From: CAYNGH01 sp964396845
GTDB taxonomy: Bacteria > Vulcanimicrobiota > JAJTBE01 > CAYNGH01
Direction of reading: 5' to 3'
DNA length: 43,058 nt
Assembly: GCA_964396845.1 (NCBI GenBank)
Contig: CAYNGH010000010.1
Span: forward strand, 1 to 43,058
Below are positions 42,810-43,058 of this stretch, in pieces. A model generated the notes under the pieces. The model worked only from the letters and a program-made list of their open reading frames with translations. It did no database searches and was not told the DNA's origin. The stretch's first letter is position 1, and each line of letters opens with the position of its first letter. A program made the translations under genes and the position numbers.

Positions 42810-43058
42810 TCACTTGACCTTGATATCCATCATGCACACCCGCTTGACTTCCGAGGGAGAAGTCACCCCGCCGGCAGCTTTCATCACGCCGTCTTCCAGG
42901 AGAGTTTTCATCCCCTGGGATCTGGCAGTTCGGAATATTTCTCCTGCGGTGGCCCTATCCTCGATTTTGTCCCGGATGGAATCGGTCACTGTCAGAATTT
43001 CATACAGGCCAACTCTTCCCCGATACCCGGTGCGCCGGCAATAAGAACACTTGTCGGC
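42810..43058 (-). CDS. GspE/PilB-type assembly ATPase, C-terminal part (cut by window end)
   Basis: 82 residues before the TGA. The sequence starts inside the zinc tetracysteine region (CSYCRRTGYRGRVGLYEIL) and continues with a GMKTLLEDGVMKAAGGVTSPSEVKRV-type ending, which is the standard C-terminus of GspE/PilB ATPases. The core with Walker motifs is outside the window, so activity cannot be judged. It is the first visible gene of the pilus operon and precedes the giant prepilin by 18 bp. It is a second family member beside the degenerate one at 2107-3645. Confidence 0.9.
   Translation of the reverse strand, partial: ADKCSYCRRTGYRGRVGLYEILTVTDSIRDKIEDRATAGEIFRTARSQGMKTLLEDGVMKAAGGVTSPSEVKRVCMMDIKVK

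Noticed and set aside
1..43058. tRNA, rRNA, insertion sequences, phage or plasmid genes
   Set aside because: No cloverleaf-like segment, rRNA signature, transposase or integrase was recognised; short RNAs could still be missed by eye.

Overview
The window is bacterial chromosomal DNA of moderate GC (about half) with strong GGAGG-type ribosome binding sites and frequent TTG and GTG starts. House-keeping genes (rplA end, rsmA, rnhB) are clearly bacterial. The accessory content is unusual: zinc-ribbon-headed membrane proteins, TPR, HEAT and ankyrin scaffolds, a eukaryotic-type Ser/Thr kinase, and type IV pilus/type II secretion (T4P/T2SS) parts. This mix is what I would expect from a large-genome uncultivated lineage; Xenobia/Eremiobacterota-like or another poorly sampled phylum are guesses only, since no rRNA gene is present.

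Left part (1-8.1 kb): the end of rplA with a terminator, a convergent Prx6/archaeal-type peroxiredoxin with a PerR/Fur-like palindrome upstream, then a leftward run of a zinc-ribbon DUF4013 membrane protein, a GspE/PilB-family ATPase that has lost its Walker A lysine and Walker B motif, and a membrane-anchored TPR protein. Divergently, a REC-PAS-PAS-PAS hybrid histidine kinase lies behind a perfect 10-bp inverted repeat, followed by a PilP-like secreted protein.

Middle (8.2-28.3 kb): a scaffold-rich region. It holds an ankyrin protein, a 1257-residue HEAT-repeat protein, a zinc-ribbon Ser/Thr kinase with TPRs, a HIT hydrolase, a subtilase without a visible signal peptide, a protein made of eight exact 20-residue repeats, a TPR protein fused to a domain resembling the N2 domain of secretion ATPases, a 1038-residue zinc-ribbon/TM/TPR protein with a 33-bp minisatellite, a small zinc-ribbon protein, a GT2 glycosyltransferase and two tandem paralogous membrane-anchored beta-sandwich proteins.

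Right part (28.3-43 kb): an LCP-family envelope enzyme, the rsmA / rnhB-yraN fusion / comB operon, psuG, a lytic transglycosylase, an alpha/beta hydrolase fold protein with His at the nucleophile position, a second ankyrin protein, a SpoIID/LytB amidase-like protein, and a leftward pilus operon: GspE/PilB C-terminus (cut by the window edge), an 1106-residue prepilin-like protein, and PilV- and PilW-like minor pilins.

Theme (inference): an envelope/pilus machinery extended by non-catalytic ATPase parts (pseudo-GspE, free-standing N2-like domain), zinc-ribbon adaptors and repeat scaffolds, under phospho-signalling by a hybrid histidine kinase and a Ser/Thr kinase. The best candidates for undescribed biology are the pseudo-ATPase, the TPR-N2 fusion, the 20-residue repeat protein and the giant pilin.
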